From: Bacteroidia bacterium
GTDB lineage: Bacteria; Bacteroidota; Bacteroidia; SpSt-205
Reading direction: 5' to 3'
DNA length: 39,069 nt
NCBI GenBank assembly: GCA_025062295.1
Contig: JANXAJ010000018.1
Span: 1-39,069, forward strand
Positions 25,944 through 36,200 of the stretch are shown in pieces. Position numbers and translations under genes: made by a program. Positions within the stretch are counted from its first letter, which is position 1. Every line of letters begins with the position of its first letter. The notes beneath the pieces are model-generated. The model did not search any database. It had not been told where the DNA came from and was given only the letters and a program-made list of their open reading frames with translations.

Positions 25944-27196
25944 GCTACATGCCAGAGGAGATTCAAATAGACTCAATTGAGGCAGCAATTGAAGCTCTTC
26001 GGGCTGGGCGAATGGTCATTGTAGTTGATGATGAAGACCGAGAGAACGAGGGAGATCTTGTGATGGCTGCTGAGTTTGTTTCACCCGAAGCTATCAATTT
26101 CATGACAAAAGAAGCGCGGGGATTGATATGTGCGCCAATCACAGCAGAGCGGGCCCGAGAGCTCCATTTGCCTCTTATGGTGATGGATAACACGGCCCCT
26201 CACCACACAGCTTTCACTGTCTCAGTAGATTACATCAAAGAGGGAAAGGTTACGGGTATTTCAGCCCACGACCGTGCTCGAACCATTCGAGCCTTAGCAG
26301 ACCCACAGGCTCGTCCAGAAGATTTTGCTCGTCCGGGTCATATATTCCCCCTCGTTGCGCGGCCTGAGGGCGTGCTTCGTCGAGCAGGTCATACAGAAGC
26401 GGCAATTGATCTCATGCGTTTAGCTGGACTTACCCCTGTTGCCGTTATTGTTGAAATCATGAATGAGGACGGCACTATGGCTCGTCTGCCTCAGCTTCGC
26501 CAGCTTGCGGATAAGTGGAAAATCCCCCTTGTAACCATTCGGGACCTCATAGCTTATCGCCTTCGGACAGAAACTACCATTGCGAGAGAGGTGATTGTAG
26601 ATATGCCGACGAAATATGGACACTTCAAGCTATATGCCTATCGGCATACCCTTACTAATCAACCTCATATTGCACTTGTGAAGGGCACATGGTTACCTGA
26701 TGAACCTGTATTGGTTCGGGTTCACTCTTCTTGCTTCACGGGCGATATCCTGGGCTCGCTTCGGTGTGACTGCGGGGACCAGTTGGCACTTGCTCTTCAT
26801 CGCATTGAGGCAGAAGGGAAAGGCGTACTGGTCTACGTCAATCAAGAAGGACGCGGGATTGGACTCCTTCCTAAAATGCATGCTTATAAGCTTCAAGAGG
26901 AGGGGCTGGATACAGTGGAAGCGAATTTAGCTTTAGGATTCAAGCCTGATGAAAGGGAGTATGGTACGGGTGCTCAGATTCTGCGAGACCTCGGGGTGCG
27001 CAAAATGCGCCTCCTCACGAATAATCCCACTAAACGAGCAGGATTGGCTGGATATGGATTGGAGATCGTTGAGACAATCCCCCTGATTACTTTTCCTAAC
27101 CCCTATAATCAGCGCTATCTACAAGCCAAAAGGACCAGATTAGGACACATCTTGCCAGAAGACATCCTCTCTCAGGTTCCGTCAAATTCTGTGTGA
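25940..27196 (+). CDS. ribBA: bifunctional DHBP synthase / GTP cyclohydrolase II
   Basis: A 418-residue fusion enzyme for two early riboflavin steps. The RibB half (about 1-205) has [10 protein letters not shown] at residues 30-39 and [12 protein letters not shown]. The RibA half (about 210-405) has the zinc site Cys265, Cys276 and Cys278 ([14 protein letters not shown]), NQEGRGIGL, the catalytic region MHAYKLQ, DEREYG, and LLTNNPTK. All expected catalytic residues appear present, so both activities are likely. It is the last gene of the rseP operon, joined to adk by an ATGA overlap. I saw no FMN riboswitch upstream, as expected for an internal operon gene. Confidence 0.95.
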   Translation: MSYMPEEIQIDSIEAAIEALRAGRMVIVVDDEDRENEGDLVMAAEFVSPEAINFMTKEARGLICAPITAERARELHLPLMVMDNTAPHHTAFTVSVDYIKEGKVTGISAHDRARTIRALADPQARPEDFARPGHIFPLVARPEGVLRRAGHTEAAIDLMRLAGLTPVAVIVEIMNEDGTMARLPQLRQLADKWKIPLVTIRDLIAYRLRTETTIAREVIVDMPTKYGHFKLYAYRHTLTNQPHIALVKGTWLPDEPVLVRVHSSCFTGDILGSLRCDCGDQLALALHRIEAEGKGVLVYVNQEGRGIGLLPKMHAYKLQEEGLDTVEANLALGFKPDEREYGTGAQILRDLGVRKMRLLTNNPTKRAGLAGYGLEIVETIPLITFPNPYNQRYLQAKRTRLGHILPEDILSQVPSNSV

Positions 27197-27779
27197 GGGA
27201 TTACATTTCCATCAAATAACTCTGCTCGAGGGGACCTTACTCTTTATTTGCGATAGTGTAAAGAGGCAGTCGGCGTACTAAGGCTAGGCGTCTGGGCTCA
27301 GGCTGCGACAATCCCCTGAAAAAGGTTTCGGCTAGCACCCAGCAGCCTTGGATCAGACAGAGGAAAGCTGAATATAAAGCGTCCTGAGAAATTCAGGATG
27401 AGGCTGCTTCGGTATCATCCGTTCTTCCTTCTCTACCTAATCGTAAAAAAATTAGACATTATCCAGCAATCCTATGAGATTTTTTTGAAGATTAGCCTCA
27501 ATAAGGGGTTGGAGCCTTTGATTGCTACCTCAAATCAAATTCCCCTCTACAAGTACTAAGAGGCAGGGAGCTTAGCTTCTCTCGGGGTCTATATGGTTAG
27601 GACACATACGAGGACGAGCAGCAGCACAGCATGATAAACCCAAAGAAGCCTCTCAACTCAATCATTTAGCTTGATTCCCTGAAAAAGACTGAGAAGTTTC
27701 TTTGGAGCTTGTATCTACTATCGGGATGGCTTTGGCTCAAGGTTATTCATGAGCTGAGCCTGAGTCAAAGGACAAGCTG
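27197..27779. other. non-coding gap between ribBA and tRNA-Asn
   Basis: About 580 bp without a convincing gene on either strand. It contains an AT-rich patch (about 27440-27500, with A7 and T7 runs) and one small hairpin (27380-27400, arms TCCTGA/TCAGGA, loop of 5 nt) not followed by a T run. Composition is otherwise ordinary. I cannot assign a function. Confidence 0.4.
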
Positions 27780-27852
27780 CGCCCGCTGCAGGATTCGAAC
27801 CTGCGACCCTCTGGTTAACAGCCAGATGCTCTAACCGCTGAGCTAAGCGGGC
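27780..27852 (-). tRNA. tRNA-Asn (anticodon GUU)
   Basis: The 73-nt minus-strand gene folds into a full cloverleaf: 7-bp acceptor stem GCCCGCT/AGCGGGC, D arm GCTC...GAGC, anticodon stem TCTGG/CCAGA with loop CTGTTAA (anticodon GTT), T arm GCAGG-TTCGAAT-CCTGC, and discriminator G as in asparagine tRNAs. CCA is not encoded. A TAnnTTTG box ends 4 nt before the mature 5' end. Confidence 0.95.
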
Positions 27853-27856
27853 ACCT

Positions 27857-27864
27857 CAAAGGTA
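27857..27864 (-). promoter_or_regulatory. -7 box TACCTTTG for tRNA-Asn
   Basis: Exact TAnnTTTG on the minus strand, ending 4 nt before the mature tRNA 5' end (27852). No TTG at 17-19 nt upstream. The predicted transcription start falls at or next to tRNA position 1. Confidence 0.6.
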
Positions 27865-28378
27865 AAACTTTCTTTCCATTGGTGAGCGGGGATGGCGATT
27901 CTACTTCTATTTGGAGAGGGGTCCTGCGGCTCCAGGCTAATGAAAAGGGGGGCATACGCTCTTTTGACCCTTCTGATGCGATTAGCAATGTCGGCGGGGA
28001 AATAGCAAGCCTATGGGACAAGGAGACCTAATGCATGTCTCAATCAAGTGGGGAGCTAAGATGGGTGGTGAGGGCTTTCCAGAGGGATTCACTTTCACTT
28101 GTAGCAGCCAAAAGGTACCCTTTTCAGGCGGCGGCAAAGGGAGGGACTCATAGAGGGTTTCTAATGGCTTTTGCGCATCGGATAGCTTCTTCTGCGTCTT
28201 TATACTTTGCTGGGGTAAAAGCGGGAATAGTTCTTATGAGTTCGTGAAGGAATGTACCACTCAGGCGGGAAGCATTGCCAGCAGGCTCCATCTCCTGAGA
28301 ATAGAGCTGACCGCTGGCTCAAGTTAGCCTTGCAAAAGTCCTAACCCTTTGATAAGCTAAAGTGAAGAGGAGGCCTCA
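27865..28378. other. gap downstream of the S9 peptidase; one possible small frame
   Basis: About 510 bp without a recognisable gene. On the minus strand 28291-28148 encodes a 47-residue frame beginning MEPAGNASRLSG and ending AKAIRNPL, with protein-like composition but no recognised family and no promoter box. It may be a gene remnant or chance. The remainder shows nothing I can name. Confidence 0.3.
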
Positions 28379-30439
28379 TCACCGAAGGTAGGTAGAGAAA
28401 AAGGCTTCTACCTCCCAGAAGACTCGGTAACGATACCCGGCAAGGCTGTGATTCTGACCTGGAAAAATTCGCCACTGAATGGGAGCTTCTGGCTGGAGGC
28501 GAAGTAGATTTTCCACAAACTGAAAAGTATGCTGGGGATGAACATTATCATCTGCCTCTCCATGCATCACGAGGAGAGGCAGGCGAAGAGGGGTTTGAGT
28601 AGGGGGAAGCCGAGTCAGCTCATAACCCGAGCGATTGTTCTCAACCAAGTCCATGAACCGTTCAGTATAAGCAGTATCGTAAAGTCGCCAGTCAGTTACA
28701 GGGGCGACAGCAACGACAGCACTTAGCCCTGGTGGTGCTGCAAAAGCGAGGCGGATCGCTAAATACCCTCCATAACTCCATCCAAAAGCTCCAATCTTCC
28801 CCACAAAAGGAAGTGTCCGCAAATACCTAACGAAAGCCGCAAGGTCCTCTGTCTCCAGAAGACCCAGTTGCCTATAAACCGAAAATCGTTCGTTAGGGTA
28901 TAAGGCGCTTCCGCGCCCATCTACACAAGCCACAATGTATCCTTTCTGTACAAGGTAAGCTTGCCAGAAGAAGGTGATATTCTTGAATTCTCTGCTCACT
29001 TGCTGAGAGCCTGGACCACCATAGAAAGTCAAAACAACAGGATATTGTCGGCTACTATCTAATTTTTCGGGAAGGAGTAAGTAAGCCCAGCGGGGGAGGG
29101 AATTGGCTCCTGGAAACTGGAAAAGATGAAATCGAACTGGGGGAATGTCTTGGCGGAGGGCTACATTTAGGTCGGGGAGACTCTCACATAGACGGGGATC
29201 TCTTGCATGACAGAGACGCTCTCGGTATGGGTCGCTAAAGCTGCTTTCTTTTATCCAAAGAAGGGCTCCAGCCAGTTCAGCTTCTGCCCATCCCGTGGGA
29301 GGGGTGAGCCAGATAGGCTGGGGAGCTCGTCGGCTCAAGGCAAGGTAGCCCACGCGTTGATCTGCAGGTGTGGCTCCAGAAGCCGTAAAAAACAGCTTGC
29401 CCTCAGCATATCCTATCAGTTCTCTCAAGCCAGCAATAGCATACACGCCGAGACGCCTTCCCTTGTAATCATAGTGCCAAATCTCCCATTCCCCTTTGCC
29501 ACCAGCTAAATAAAAGAGTTCAGGACGATCAGTTGCCCATACGATAAGCCGCCGATTGTCCCAAGTAAAAAATCCTCTTGTGCTATCTGAAAAGAAGGGG
29601 AGAGGAGTACTGCGGCCTACCTCATATTGGTAGAGAGTAAATTGATTCTGTCTGCGATTGAGGTGGGTAAAGTAGAGTTCATCTCCCATAGGACTCCAGC
29701 TGAGCCAGGGGATATATCCGCCTGTACTGTCTATCCAGAGAAGGGTGTCATATCTTCGGATAAGGTCGTAGAGGTGCAGCTCTACTGTGGGGTTTCGCTC
29801 TGCTGGACGAGGATAGGGTAAAAAGAAAGGAGAAGGATAGGAGCTTTTAGTGGGTTTGAGGAGGGGATAGAGGGGGGTGTAGGTATTATCTAAAAGAAGG
29901 TAAGCCAGATAATGCCCAGAGGGAGAAACTGCGAATGCTCGGGTAAATCCGAATTCTTCTTCATAGAGCCAATCTGTCGTCCCTGCGCGACGCTGCCCTT
30001 GAAGGCGAGTAAGAGTATCCCACCGGGCTCCCCTCCATGTGTAGAGGTAGAGATTCTGCTGATCAGCTACTATGAGTGCTTCTTCATCGGGGGTGGGTAG
30101 CGCTTCGTACCAATCGCCAGGAAGAAGACGGGACTCTCCGAGCTTTACCCACACGAGAGAGCCTGAGCTAGAGTGCCTGAAAACTCGCTTCAGGGAGGAC
30201 CACGCTACCCATCCCGAAGAGAGAGGAAGCCATCGCTGAAAGGGCTGGGCTGTCCCAATAGTCTCTGGCATGAGAGAAGATGTAAAGCGATATACTCGGC
30301 CTTCCTCTGTCTGTCCATACCATCCATCGGGACCCGAGGTAAGCTCATGAGTCCGAGCAACATACTGATACTTCTGCCAAATCGCAGGGAGGGTAAGCTG
30401 CTGTAGCACGATCCATCCCCAGAGAAAGGGCGCGTTCAT
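28379..30439 (-). CDS. S9 family peptidase, dipeptidyl-peptidase-IV type
   Basis: From the ATG at 30439 the protein has 686 residues. The N-terminal beta-propeller half carries the EE motif YEEEFGFTRAFAVSP, which in DPP IV enzymes binds the free N-terminus of the substrate. The C-terminal alpha/beta-hydrolase half has YGGPGSQQV, the nucleophile Ser555 in GWSYGG, Asp631 in GEADDNVH and His664 in GQNHSL, plus YTERFMDL, as in DPP IV. It should remove Xaa-Pro or Xaa-Ala dipeptides from peptides. The N-terminus (FLWGWIVLQQLTLPA) is a probable signal peptide or anchor, placing it in the periplasm. The alternative ATG at 30460 adds seven residues; I prefer 30439 because a TATTTTCG box ends 4 nt before it. 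Confidence 0.9.
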   Translation of the reverse strand: MNAPFLWGWIVLQQLTLPAIWQKYQYVARTHELTSGPDGWYGQTEEGRVYRFTSSLMPETIGTAQPFQRWLPLSSGWVAWSSLKRVFRHSSSGSLVWVKLGESRLLPGDWYEALPTPDEEALIVADQQNLYLYTWRGARWDTLTRLQGQRRAGTTDWLYEEEFGFTRAFAVSPSGHYLAYLLLDNTYTPLYPLLKPTKSSYPSPFFLPYPRPAERNPTVELHLYDLIRRYDTLLWIDSTGGYIPWLSWSPMGDELYFTHLNRRQNQFTLYQYEVGRSTPLPFFSDSTRGFFTWDNRRLIVWATDRPELFYLAGGKGEWEIWHYDYKGRRLGVYAIAGLRELIGYAEGKLFFTASGATPADQRVGYLALSRRAPQPIWLTPPTGWAEAELAGALLWIKESSFSDPYRERLCHARDPRLCESLPDLNVALRQDIPPVRFHLFQFPGANSLPRWAYLLLPEKLDSSRQYPVVLTFYGGPGSQQVSREFKNITFFWQAYLVQKGYIVACVDGRGSALYPNERFSVYRQLGLLETEDLAAFVRYLRTLPFVGKIGAFGWSYGGYLAIRLAFAAPPGLSAVVAVAPVTDWRLYDTAYTERFMDLVENNRSGYELTRLPPTQTPLRLPLLVMHGEADDNVHPQHTFQFVENLLRLQPEAPIQWRIFPGQNHSLAGYRYRVFWEVEAFFSTYLR

Positions 30440-30443
30440 GCAG

Positions 30444-30451
30444 CGAAAATA
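30444..30451 (-). promoter_or_regulatory. -7-like box TATTTTCG for the S9 peptidase
   Basis: Minus strand, TTCG variant of TAnnTTTG, ending 4 nt before the ATG at 30439. It lies inside the longer frame, so it decides between the two starts. No TTG -33 is seen. Confidence 0.35.
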
Positions 30452-30515
30452 CCCATTCATGCGTGCTTCTCTTCCACTGAGGGAGTGTGAGTAAAGAGTA
30501 AAAAATAAATCGCGG

Positions 30516-30523
30516 TATTTTTA
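30516..30523 (+). promoter_or_regulatory. -7-like box TATTTTTA for the type B cargo gene
   Basis: One mismatch (final G to A) from TAnnTTTG, ending 4 nt before the ATG at 30528. No TTG at the expected spacing. Confidence 0.3.
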
Positions 30524-30527
30524 CCCC

Positions 30528-33188
30528 ATGCGGATTTGCCTCACGTTTTCCATGCTAGGGCTCGTGCTGGCTCAAGGGCTCGGAGACAGTGCTTACATAC
30601 GTCTCAAGGAGCAGGGACTCTTTTCCCCTACTCCCTCCTTGCCATCGGGCGTACCATTTCCGCTTACTTTGCCTGAGTCTGATTGTAGTGGTGCTATACG
30701 AGTCTGTCAGAGCACTTATACTTACACGGCTAGTCCTCCTAATGGAGGTACAGTTTCAGAGCTTGGTACGACTGGGCGAGGTACCTGTCTGCTGAGCGGA
30801 GAGAGATATAGTGCTTGGTTCATCTTCACCACTCAGACAGCAGGCACTATGGGGTTCTTATTGTGTCCAGGTACTGTAGGAAGTGGTGGGCGAGACTATG
30901 ACTTTGCGATGTGGGATGTCACGGGACTGCCTAACCCTTGTGCTATTTTCCAGGGAAGTGGGAATGTTCCACCTCCTATTCGATGTAACTACTCAGGCGA
31001 TCAATCAACTACGACGTGCTGTGGTTTGCCCTTCAATCACTGCTGGGCAGGAGGATTGACAGGTATGGATGCTAATGTAGTAGACCCTAATCCTCTGAGT
31101 TATCCTGCTTCTGACCCGCCGATTATGCCGGGTATTCCTGTGAGTGCTGGTCAGACCTTCCTTCTTGTGATTAGTAACTTCAGCATGAGCACATATGGCT
31201 TTACCCTTCAATTCACTGGTACAGCTCAATACTTTGATGATGAGCCGCCTCGCATGGATACCATATATCGAGCCTGTAGTAACAGTTATGACCATCAATT
31301 GGAGGCCCTGACTAAGCTGCAAGTGCGCTTCAATGAACTTATTGATCCAAGTACAGTAGATGCCGATGGTTCTGACTTTACTCTGATAGATAACCTTAGT
31401 GGAGCTTCCATTCCGATTCTTTCAGCGATACCTCTCAATCCGCCGCAGACTCTTGTAGTAGAGCTTACGACGGGTCAGCCCCTCGCTCCGTCTCGTACCT
31501 ATGCCCTCCATATCAATTACAATGATGGGACGGGTGGCGGACCAACGGGTGGAACGACTAATACTCCGATTGCTGATCAATGTGGGAATATTCTGCCTAT
31601 CACAAATATCTCAGTAGGAGGTTCAGCCGATACATTTATATTTCAACTCATAGATACGCTTTCTATTCAGCTTCAAGCGACACCTCCTCGCTGCTCGGGC
31701 ACGAGTACGGGTTCTATTTCTGCTCAAGTCAATGGAGGCTACCCTCCGTATGAGTATGTGCTCATATCGGGCTCATCTGCGGTTCCACCGCCAAGCGGGT
31801 GGGGAGGGGTCTCTCAGTGGAGTGGGCGAGCGGCAGGCACTTACACTCTCTGGATACGAGATGCAGTGGGATGCATTCAGCGACGCCTCATTCAGCTACA
31901 GGATCCTCCGCCTTTGCGCCTTCTCCTGGTGGATTCTCTGCTGCAAGCCTGTGGCGGACAAGCAACGGGATTCGTTATCGTTGAGGGGCAAGGAGGTACT
32001 CCTCCCTACGAATACAGAATTACCCCTCCTTCAACACCTTGGAGTTCTAATCCCTCATTCAGCGGGCTTTCCACGGGGACTTATACGATAGAAGTGAGAG
32101 ATTCCAACCGCTGCACCGCCTCTCGGACCATTCAGGTAAATGTTGGTAATCCCATTCAAGTGACGCTGGTAGGGATTGACCAGGCGATTGAGTGTCCAGG
32201 AGGAGTAGGAGCTTTCTCTGTTCAAGCCACAGGGGGGGATGGTAGCGGTAACTTTTCTTATGTTCTTCTGCCGCTCGGTCTTACCAATACGACAGGACGA
32301 TTCACTGGCATTCCAGCCGGCACTTATACTATTCAGGCAATTGAACCAGCAGGGTGCTATGATACCCTCCAGCTGACCCTATCGGAGCCTTCCCCTTTCA
32401 GAATCACTGATAGTAGCATCACTCCCTCTACCTGCAGAGAAGGTGCAGATGGGCAAATTCAACTTTTGCTGACAGGGGGGACACCTCCATACGTATATGA
32501 GTGGCGAGATGGAAATGGCAATCTTCTAAACGCTTCTTCGGCTTTGCTCCCTAATCTTGCTCCTGGTTCTTATACCCTTACGGGGCGAGATAGCAAGGGA
32601 TGTGCTTTTGGTCCTTTTACCTACGAGGTCTCCTATCTTTATGAAGCGGCTCTGCGCGAGGCTTCCATTCAGGCTGTCGGGGAGTGTCCTGAGGAGCGGA
32701 TAGTGCGCTGCAGTATAGAAGGCGAAGGCACCCCTCCTCTCATGTATGCATGGAGATGGAGCGATGGCTATGCCGACTCTTCCTCTCAATCCCTTTTAGA
32801 GCGGCGCTTTGCGCAAACCGAGGGAGGTACCTTCTCAGTGCGCGCTCAGGTCTTGAGTGCAGGAAAGTGTATAGCAGAGAAGGAACTCTCAGTCTATGTG
32901 CTTGCTTGCTACGGACTTGTCATCCCTACTGCTTTTACCCCAAATGACGACGGCGTCAACGATAGGTGGATTATCCGAGCAGCTGGATTCCAGCGCTATA
33001 CTTTGATTGTTTATAACCGATGGGGCTCAGAGATTTGGACCAACGGAGGAGATATGACGAAGCACTGGGAAGGGCGTGATAAAAATGGACAACTCGTCCC
33101 TGAGGGCGTCTATATCTTCAGTTTTGTCGGCACAGATGACACAGGAAGAGAAATAAGGCGCACTGGTACAGTTACCCTCCTGCGATAA
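30528..33188 (+). CDS. surface adhesin with SprB-like repeats and T9SS type B sorting domain
   Basis: An 886-residue cargo protein. It has a signal peptide (MLGLVLA before QG), a Cys-rich N-terminal domain (about 40-230), and an Ig-like domain of the Big_5 type (about 240-380, VRFNELIDPSTV...PLAPSRTYAL). Four SprB-like repeats follow (about 385-700), each with a GGxPPY-type turn, a GxYT strand and a Cys near its end. After a further PKD-like module comes the CHU_C/gliding-motility-associated C-terminal domain (about 800-886: PTAFTPNDDGVNDRW, YNRWGSEIW, GRDKNGQLVPEGVY). Type B sorting domains send proteins through T9SS for loose or different surface attachment than type A. It probably mediates adhesion or gliding. 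It is divergent from the S9 peptidase and followed by the type A cargo gene. Confidence 0.88.
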   Translation: MRICLTFSMLGLVLAQGLGDSAYIRLKEQGLFSPTPSLPSGVPFPLTLPESDCSGAIRVCQSTYTYTASPPNGGTVSELGTTGRGTCLLSGERYSAWFIFTTQTAGTMGFLLCPGTVGSGGRDYDFAMWDVTGLPNPCAIFQGSGNVPPPIRCNYSGDQSTTTCCGLPFNHCWAGGLTGMDANVVDPNPLSYPASDPPIMPGIPVSAGQTFLLVISNFSMSTYGFTLQFTGTAQYFDDEPPRMDTIYRACSNSYDHQLEALTKLQVRFNELIDPSTVDADGSDFTLIDNLSGASIPILSAIPLNPPQTLVVELTTGQPLAPSRTYALHINYNDGTGGGPTGGTTNTPIADQCGNILPITNISVGGSADTFIFQLIDTLSIQLQATPPRCSGTSTGSISAQVNGGYPPYEYVLISGSSAVPPPSGWGGVSQWSGRAAGTYTLWIRDAVGCIQRRLIQLQDPPPLRLLLVDSLLQACGGQATGFVIVEGQGGTPPYEYRITPPSTPWSSNPSFSGLSTGTYTIEVRDSNRCTASRTIQVNVGNPIQVTLVGIDQAIECPGGVGAFSVQATGGDGSGNFSYVLLPLGLTNTTGRFTGIPAGTYTIQAIEPAGCYDTLQLTLSEPSPFRITDSSITPSTCREGADGQIQLLLTGGTPPYVYEWRDGNGNLLNASSALLPNLAPGSYTLTGRDSKGCAFGPFTYEVSYLYEAALREASIQAVGECPEERIVRCSIEGEGTPPLMYAWRWSDGYADSSSQSLLERRFAQTEGGTFSVRAQVLSAGKCIAEKELSVYVLACYGLVIPTAFTPNDDGVNDRWIIRAAGFQRYTLIVYNRWGSEIWTNGGDMTKHWEGRDKNGQLVPEGVYIFSFVGTDDTGREIRRTGTVTLLR

Positions 33189-33262
33189 AGCCCATCTCAA
33201 AGGGTAGGAAGCTCATTTCCGAAGGGCAAATTCCAACCTTGGTAAGGTATTTCCTGAAGGAC

Positions 33263-33291
33263 TTGGAGATTAGCCAAAAGTTGTATATTTG
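33263..33291 (+). promoter_or_regulatory. complete promoter for the giant type A cargo gene
   Basis: TTG at 33263-33265, 18-nt spacer, exact -7 box TATATTTG at 33284-33291, ending 8 nt before the ATG at 33300. The mRNA leader would be only a few bases. The gene therefore seems to be transcribed separately from the preceding cargo gene. Confidence 0.7.
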
Positions 33292-33299
33292 CGTCCAGT

Positions 33300-36200
33300 A
33301 TGTGGTACCAGCGTTTGATTCCTGTCATCGTACTTACAGGAGTATGGCAAATGAGCATGTTTGCCCAGCCACTCTCTGGAACCTACACAATTGTAGGGGT
33401 TGGGCAAGTTAACAATCCGAATACGGAGTTTGAAACAATCCAACAGGCTCTGACCGCTCTCCAAACGAGAGGTGCTAATGGGGACGTGGTCATCACCCTC
33501 CCACCTGGCACTCAGTGGCATCCCTCTCAAGAGCCCACTATTCTCACCTTGAGTACGTATACCTGTACAGGGTGCAATGTATCGCTTGTACTGGACACGA
33601 CCGTTTCTCTGGATAAGTCTCCTGCATCGTCTGCTGGTTCTCGCTTCGTTTTCCGCATTACGGGTACTATTCAAAACTTCACGATAGATGGCAAAGGAAA
33701 GTTTCGCTTCAAAAGCACCACCTCAGCTGCTGGAAGTGGAACCGGAACGGCTGTGATCGGATTAGTCTCCACTGCTACTCTTCCTCTCGTGGTACAGAAC
33801 TTCAGAGTCAAAGACCTTATTTTGGCAGGAAGTGGAATTGGGACTACGGGAACCTATGCTGGGATTTATCTCGGTCCTGATGCAAGTCTGACCACGGGGT
33901 CTCTCCTTAGTACAAGTAACGTTTCGGGGGTTACTATAGAAGGATGTCGCATAGATACGCTGAATATTCCGCTTCATCTGCGGGCTGCTCGTCCCTTGGC
34001 TCAAAACCTCACGGTTTCAGGCAACCAAATTGGTCTGACCTCTGTTTCTTCCTGGGGTGGAGCAAGTAATACCGGTGGTATCCACGTGCTGGGATGGCGA
34101 AATGTAACTATTCGCCAGAATCGGATTAGCGGCGTACAGACAAGTACTAACTACCAAATTGCAGGAATCCGCTTGGACACGTGTGAAAACTTCCTCATAG
34201 AGGCAAATTGGATTCATGGTATCCGTTATACTGGCGACAATGGATGGGGAGAATATGGGATTTTCGTTCAGCTTCCCTCTACTTTCGCTCCCACTAGTAC
34301 CCATCGGATTCTCAATAATATGATAGCAGATATTGTGGGGGATGCGTGGAATAGCTTCACTGGGTATGTGAGTGGGATTGCGGTGAATGCGACAGCTGCC
34401 CTTACAAATGCGAGGCTCTCTATCTATCACAATTCTATCCATCTGTTTGGGAATAATACTAACTCAAATTATGCTTCTGGTACGCCTGGTGAAGGTTCAG
34501 TGGCTATCTCTATCGGTGGGAATATCTCAGGTGGGGTAGATATTCAAGGTAATATTCTTCAAAACACTTTGCGTACTTCTCAGGCAGGCTCGAAGGCAGC
34601 ATATGGAATCATATTTTTCTCCACAGCTGCTCTCACTAGCGTAACAGTCAACTACAATGCCTACTACATAATGGCTCCAGGGGTTTCATCAAACCACATT
34701 GGACGAGTGGGTAGTACGATTAATCCCACATATTACACAACTTTTTCTGCATGGCAGGGTGCCCCTTTCAATCCTGAAGGAAATGGTATAGAGCTTCCTT
34801 CAAGCGTGCCATTTACAAGCAATATTGATCTTCATCTTGATCCTACAGTGGCTACCCTTGTAGTGAATAGGGGCAATTCTGCGTTCAATGGGGTTATTCA
34901 AGACTATGATGGGCAGAATCGTCCTCTACCCAATCCTCCACCGGGTGCTTATAATGACCCAGGCACCCACCCTGACATCGGGGCAGATGAGGTGGATGGG
35001 ACCTATGTGTCCTGTCCCAGTGTGCTGGAGGCAGATGAGATCTCTCTCTCGCCTGCAGCTCCTGAAGCAGGTCAAAATATCATCGTAAGTGTAGCAAACC
35101 CCGCTAATCTGTCTGGTATCCTCACCCTTCGCTGGTCCACAAATGGAGGAGTTACTTGGACGACTGTAGGTGTAACGCCGGCTTCTTTCCCTTATACTAT
35201 TCCAGCGCCATTGGCCTCTAACTTCCCTGCTCAGCTTAGAGTGGAACTCATTGCTACGAACGTCCCTGGATGCAATCCCCCCCTACCCACTGATACAGCG
35301 CGAGCCTCTGTTACCATCAGTTGTCCTTCCTCCTTTACGGCAGGTGGAAACACTCTCAATATTGTCCAAGACACGGTCCTCTTTGGCGCTACCATTGTTC
35401 TTAATGCCTCTCCCTCACCTGCTCCACAGTACATCATTCAGTGGTCTCATGATCGGAGTACGTGGAATAACGTTATGTACAGTGGGACATTCCCTGTGAC
35501 CATCATTACGCCGTCCAGCGGGCTGCCCTCCATTCCAGCTAATCTCTATATCCGATTAGTAGCTCAAAACTATCCAGGCTGTTCTCCGACTCAGGATGTG
35601 TCTGAAATAGACTCAGTTGCCCTTATTGAACGGGCAGGTAATCGCCAGTCTTCAGCTATTCCGGTCAGTCTGACCTACAACGCTGGGGCTGGACGATGGG
35701 AAGCCACTATTCAGGATAGCACAAATGGTCCTGGTACGTCTAATGAATATGGTCTTGACGGAGCATTGGGCGGCAATCCACGAGGGACAGGAGCTCGAGA
35801 TGTATTTTACCTCTTGACCCTGCCTGTATGTCTGGACTCCCTTGTGCTAAATACGTGTAATACAGGAACTACCTATGACACTCGCATCAATGTCATCAAC
35901 TTAGCTGACCCTGATACCACTGCAAACGACGACCAAGGCTTAGCCGCCTGTCCAAGTGTGCATGGATATAGCTTCCCCCAATACACTTCTCAAGTACGGA
36001 TTATTGGCTTTCAAGGCTCTCGTCGGATTATTCCGAGTGTTCCGACGACTCCCACACGAGATACGCTGACGCTTCAGCGAGGGCATCAGCTCTTGATAAT
36101 TATGGAGGGGTACAGCTCAGCAGACCGAGGGAAATTTACGCTTCGCATAGAGGGTTATGGCCCTGCTCCCTCCAATCGCCCGAAGCCCTCACTGGGCGCT

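Noticed and set aside
25700-25945. FMN riboswitch or other leader before ribBA
   Set aside because: The gene starts inside the adk stop codon, leaving no leader; no RFN-element motifs are visible.
27380-27400. Hairpin TCCTGA/TCAGGA after ribBA as a terminator
   Set aside because: No downstream T run on the plus strand, and it lies about 185 bp from the stop codon.
28148-28291. 47-residue minus-strand frame beginning MEPAGNAS
   Set aside because: Protein-like but no family, no promoter box and no conservation data; kept only as a note in the gap entry.
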